DNA of 14,334 nt, from assembly GCA_005240105.1 (NCBI GenBank), contig SBAT01000051.1, positions 1 through 14,334 on the forward strand, written 5' to 3'. This document shows, one piece after another, positions 11,719-14,334 of the stretch. Made by a program: the position numbers and the translations under genes. The notes under the pieces were generated by a model. That model was not told the origin of the DNA, did no database searches, and was given only the letters and a program-made list of their open reading frames with translations. Each line of letters starts with the position of its first letter. Position 1 is the first letter of the stretch. The DNA is from Chloroflexota bacterium (lineage in GTDB: Bacteria > Cyanobacteriota > Vampirovibrionia > Obscuribacterales > Obscuribacteraceae).

Positions 11719-14334
11719 TTATGTAGCTACCGGTGGCTTTGGATCTGATGTGCTCAAATCAGATTCCTTGGCTTGTTCCTCGTCACCTTCATCGGCCAAT
11801 AATTCATCATCAATCAGTTCATTTAATTCGTCCAAATTGACCATCATAGGCTGAGCCCGGAAGACTAATTGAATTGATTCTTGTTGAATTGAACGCAGAA
11901 GCTGGTTGAACATATCAAACGCTTCACGCTTGTACTCTTGCAACGGATCACGTTGTCCGTAGCCGCGCAAGCCGATGCCATCGCGCAAGATATCTATATT
12001 GTGTAAGTAATCAACCCACTTGCTGTCGATCGTGCGCAAAAGAACCTGTCTTTCCAATTCGCGCATGGTTTCCGTTCCAATGTGCTGTTCACGCACGTCA
12101 TAGGCCAGGCGGGCGGATTCTATTAGCTTGCTTCTCAACTCATCGAAAGAGAGTCCTGAGACTTCAGCTATCGTCAGATCACTGAGCATTGGAATATCCG
12201 TGCTCAAGACATTCATTACCTCCGGCAGACCTGCTTCTTCCCAGGTCTCTGGCGGGGTGTCGGAATCAATGAAGGTGCCTAAAGCAATGTCGATATGTTC
12301 GTCGAGCATATCTAAAATTGCTTCCTTCAATTGCGCGCGCTCAAGAATTCGCCTGCGCTCACGATAGATGACTTCACGTTGCGTATTGAGAACGTCGTCG
12401 TACTGCAACACATGCTTACGAGCATCAAAGTGATGAGACTCTACTTTCTTTTGAGCGCCCTCGATAGAGCGAGTGACCATGCCTGATTCAATGGGCATCT
12501 CTTCATCAACTTGAATGAAATCCATGAGCCCGGCAATCTTGTCTCCACCAAAGATACGCATCAAGTTATCTTCCAGTGACAAGAAGAAGCGAGTTGTGCC
12601 CGGATCGCCTTGACGGCCGGCACGACCACGCAACTGATTGTCTATCCGGCGAGACTCGTGGCGCTCAGTACCGATAATATGCAGTCCGCCCAATTTGACC
12701 ACTTCTTCATGCTCGGCATCCGTTTCTACCTTGGACTGCTCATGAAGTTCACGATAGCGGTTATCCCATTGCGGATCTCCTGGGTGCAGTCCCTCTTTGT
12801 GCAACTTTTCTTTGGCTAGATACTCTGGGTTTCCACCCAAAAGAATGTCGGTTCCACGACCAGCCATGTTAGTAGCCACCGTGACTGCCGCCTTACGTCC
12901 TGCCTGGGCAACAATCATCGCTTCTTTTTCGTGATGCTTAGCGTTAAGCACATGGTGAGAAATACCCCGGCGGATAACAGCAATTACTCTTGCCGTTTTG
13001 GCTATCGAATAAAAGCGCTCAATAAGCTCTTCTTGTTTGGGATATTCTTTTTCCACTTGCTTGCAAACTTCTTCAAACTTATCTGGATCGATAAGTCCCG
13101 GGCGTTCAAAGATTTTCTTAGCAGCTTCGATAGACGCCCCTTCAATCTTATGCTTCTTAATAAATTCCACGAGTCTGGTAATCTTGCGGATCAAGTACTC
13201 GCCCATTTTCTGCGGCTTCGACAAAAGCTCATCGACTATTTCGGACTTCTCAATGGAAGTGGTACCAACAAGCGTCGGCCGTCCAGCCTCGTGCATTTCC
13301 ACAATTTCTTCGACAACAGAACAGAACTTCTGCGCTTCTGTTTTGTAAATTACGTCAGCGCTATCGCGACGGATATTCTCTCTATTCGTCGGAATGGACA
13401 CGACATCCAGATTGTAGATCTTGTTGAACTCGGCAGCTTCGGTCATAGCAGTACCTGTCATACCGGCCAATTTCGGATACAAGCGGAATAAATTCTGATA
13501 GGTGATTGAAGCGTAAGTCAATGTCTCCTCTTGAATTGGAACGTTTTCCTTAGCTTCAATTGCCTGGTGCAGACCATCCCCCCAACGCCTGCCGACCATC
13601 ATACGTCCTGTAAATTCGTCAACGATGACTATTTCCAGTTGTCCCTTTTCGTTCGGACGAATTACATAATCGGTATCAAGCTTATAGAGTTCCTTGGCCC
13701 GTAATGATTGTCCCAGGTGGTGAGCAAAATTGTACTTAACGTCATACAAGTCGCTCACACCAAGCATCTTCTCAGCATTCATAATGCCGCGCTCGGTCAG
13801 AAGCACGCTCTTGGTTTTTTCATCGGCCCAATAATCGCACTCTTCATCATCCTTGTCCTTGCCGCGCTCCAGGTGCGGTGAAAGCTGAGCCATGCGTTTA
13901 TACAGCTCGACAAACGACTCTGTGGGAAAACCGGAGATAATAAGCGGCGTCCTTGCTTCGTCGATAAGGATGTTATCAACTTCGTCAACGATGGCGTAAT
14001 AATATGGACGCTGCACGAGTTGATCTAAGGACGTGCGCATATTGTCACGCAAATAGTCAAAGCCAAATTCGTGGTTTGTGCCATAGGCAATGTCCGTGCG
14101 ATAAGCGTCATACTTTTCCTGGTCCGGCTGGTGCGAGTAGATAAGTCCGACAGACAAGCCGAGGAACTTATAAATCTGTCCCATCCATTCCGCGTCCCGG
14201 CGAGCCAGGTAATCGTTGACCGTAACAACATGCACGCCACGACCAGCCAGGGCGTTTAAGTAAGCAGGCAATGTTGCCACCAAGGTCTTACCTTCACCAG
14301 TACGCATTTCCGAAATCTTGTTGAAGTGCAAGGC
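11719..14334 (-). CDS. secA: Protein translocase ATPase SecA, 5' end outside window
   Basis: Motor that pushes unfolded preproteins through SecYEG. About 870 residues are visible. The frame stays open to the right edge, so roughly the first 80 residues are missing. Numbered from 14331: Walker A MRTGEGKT at 9-16, Walker B DEVD at 116-119 then ILIDEARTPLIISG, LAGMTGTA at 288-295, TNMAGRGTDI at 487-496 and QLRGRAGRQG at 566-575. All ATPase motifs are intact. Residues about 373-455 are an insertion: VGTTSIEKSEIVDELLSK is normally followed within a few residues by GIPHxVLNAK, but here about 80 residues of charged helix intervene. The C-terminus (ADEGDEEQAKESDLST, ending PPVAT) is acidic and lacks the usual cysteine-rich SEC-C zinc motif. 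It heads the secA-tsaB-rimI cluster. Identity is certain. Confidence 0.98.
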   Translation of the reverse strand, partial: ALHFNKISEMRTGEGKTLVATLPAYLNALAGRGVHVVTVNDYLARRDAEWMGQIYKFLGLSVGLIYSHQPDQEKYDAYRTDIAYGTNHEFGFDYLRDNMRTSLDQLVQRPYYYAIVDEVDNILIDEARTPLIISGFPTESFVELYKRMAQLSPHLERGKDKDDEECDYWADEKTKSVLLTERGIMNAEKMLGVSDLYDVKYNFAHHLGQSLRAKELYKLDTDYVIRPNEKGQLEIVIVDEFTGRMMVGRRWGDGLHQAIEAKENVPIQEETLTYASITYQNLFRLYPKLAGMTGTAMTEAAEFNKIYNLDVVSIPTNRENIRRDSADVIYKTEAQKFCSVVEEIVEMHEAGRPTLVGTTSIEKSEIVDELLSKPQKMGEYLIRKITRLVEFIKKHKIEGASIEAAKKIFERPGLIDPDKFEEVCKQVEKEYPKQEELIERFYSIAKTARVIAVIRRGISHHVLNAKHHEKEAMIVAQAGRKAAVTVATNMAGRGTDILLGGNPEYLAKEKLHKEGLHPGDPQWDNRYRELHEQSKVETDAEHEEVVKLGGLHIIGTERHESRRIDNQLRGRAGRQGDPGTTRFFLSLEDNLMRIFGGDKIAGLMDFIQVDEEMPIESGMVTRSIEGAQKKVESHHFDARKHVLQYDDVLNTQREVIYRERRRILERAQLKEAILDMLDEHIDIALGTFIDSDTPPETWEEAGLPEVMNVLSTDIPMLSDLTIAEVSGLSFDELRSKLIESARLAYDVREQHIGTETMRELERQVLLRTIDSKWVDYLHNIDILRDGIGLRGYGQRDPLQEYKREAFDMFNQLLRSIQQESIQLVFRAQPMMVNLDELNELIDDELLADEGDEEQAKESDLSTSDPKPPVAT

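Noticed and set aside
11718..11721. Gap or lost sequence between secA and tsaB
   Set aside because: The TAA stop and ATG start are directly adjacent, which is normal for a compact operon.
12931..13491. 186-residue + strand ORF opposite secA
   Set aside because: Lies entirely antisense to a certain secA region and has no start signals; a shadow frame.

Overview
The window looks like a chromosomal piece of a Gram-negative-type bacterium with about half G+C. The best guess is a non-photosynthetic relative of the Cyanobacteria (Melainabacteria/Vampirovibrionia, perhaps Obscuribacterales). This rests on the style of the GGDEF protein's N-terminal region, on a SecA without the C-terminal zinc motif, and on overall gene character. 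It is an inference, not a proof. No phage, transposon, CRISPR array, rRNA or confident tRNA is visible. Most of the window is housekeeping and cell-envelope genes, with a small accessory patch between about 1.5 and 4.4 kb.

Layout. (a) 1-1466, + strand: the 3' part of an N-acetylmuramoyl-L-alanine amidase gene, cut by the left edge. (b) 1538-1963, +: a solitary HigA-like XRE antitoxin with a perfect 20-bp palindrome placed between a promoter's -35 and -10 boxes. (c) 1976-3443, -: a diguanylate cyclase gene with an intact GGDEF and I-site. It is split into two frames at a run of eight A/T bases. (d) 3607-3804, -: a doubtful 65-residue ORF. (e) 4047-4352, +: a 101-residue small-barrel-like protein with its own promoter and strong ribosome binding site. 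(f) 4378-7031, -: glmU, translationally coupled to an upstream membrane-anchored SGNH-hydrolase-like gene. (g) 7032-7364: a divergent intergenic region with a 12-bp inverted repeat and a possible structured RNA. (h) 7365-8689, +: a secreted metzincin-type protease and a one-span membrane protein, joined by a 4-bp overlap. (i) 8696-14334, -: a tight cluster transcribed as secA, tsaB, rimI, a BioY-like transporter gene and a membrane-anchored metallophosphoesterase. Its genes overlap, touch or lie 7 bases apart. secA is cut by the right edge.

Working together: GlmU makes UDP-GlcNAc for peptidoglycan and lipopolysaccharide, and the amidase trims peptidoglycan. SecA exports proteins with signal peptides, such as the metzincin seen here. 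TsaB (t6A tRNA modification) and RimI (N-terminal acetylation) are a common neighbour pair. The most unusual points are the homopolymer frameshift in the GGDEF gene, an 80-odd-residue insertion in the second nucleotide-binding domain of SecA, the palindromic operator of the orphan antitoxin, and the hairpin and possible RNA structure at 7.09-7.22 kb. I did not find a clear new multi-gene system.
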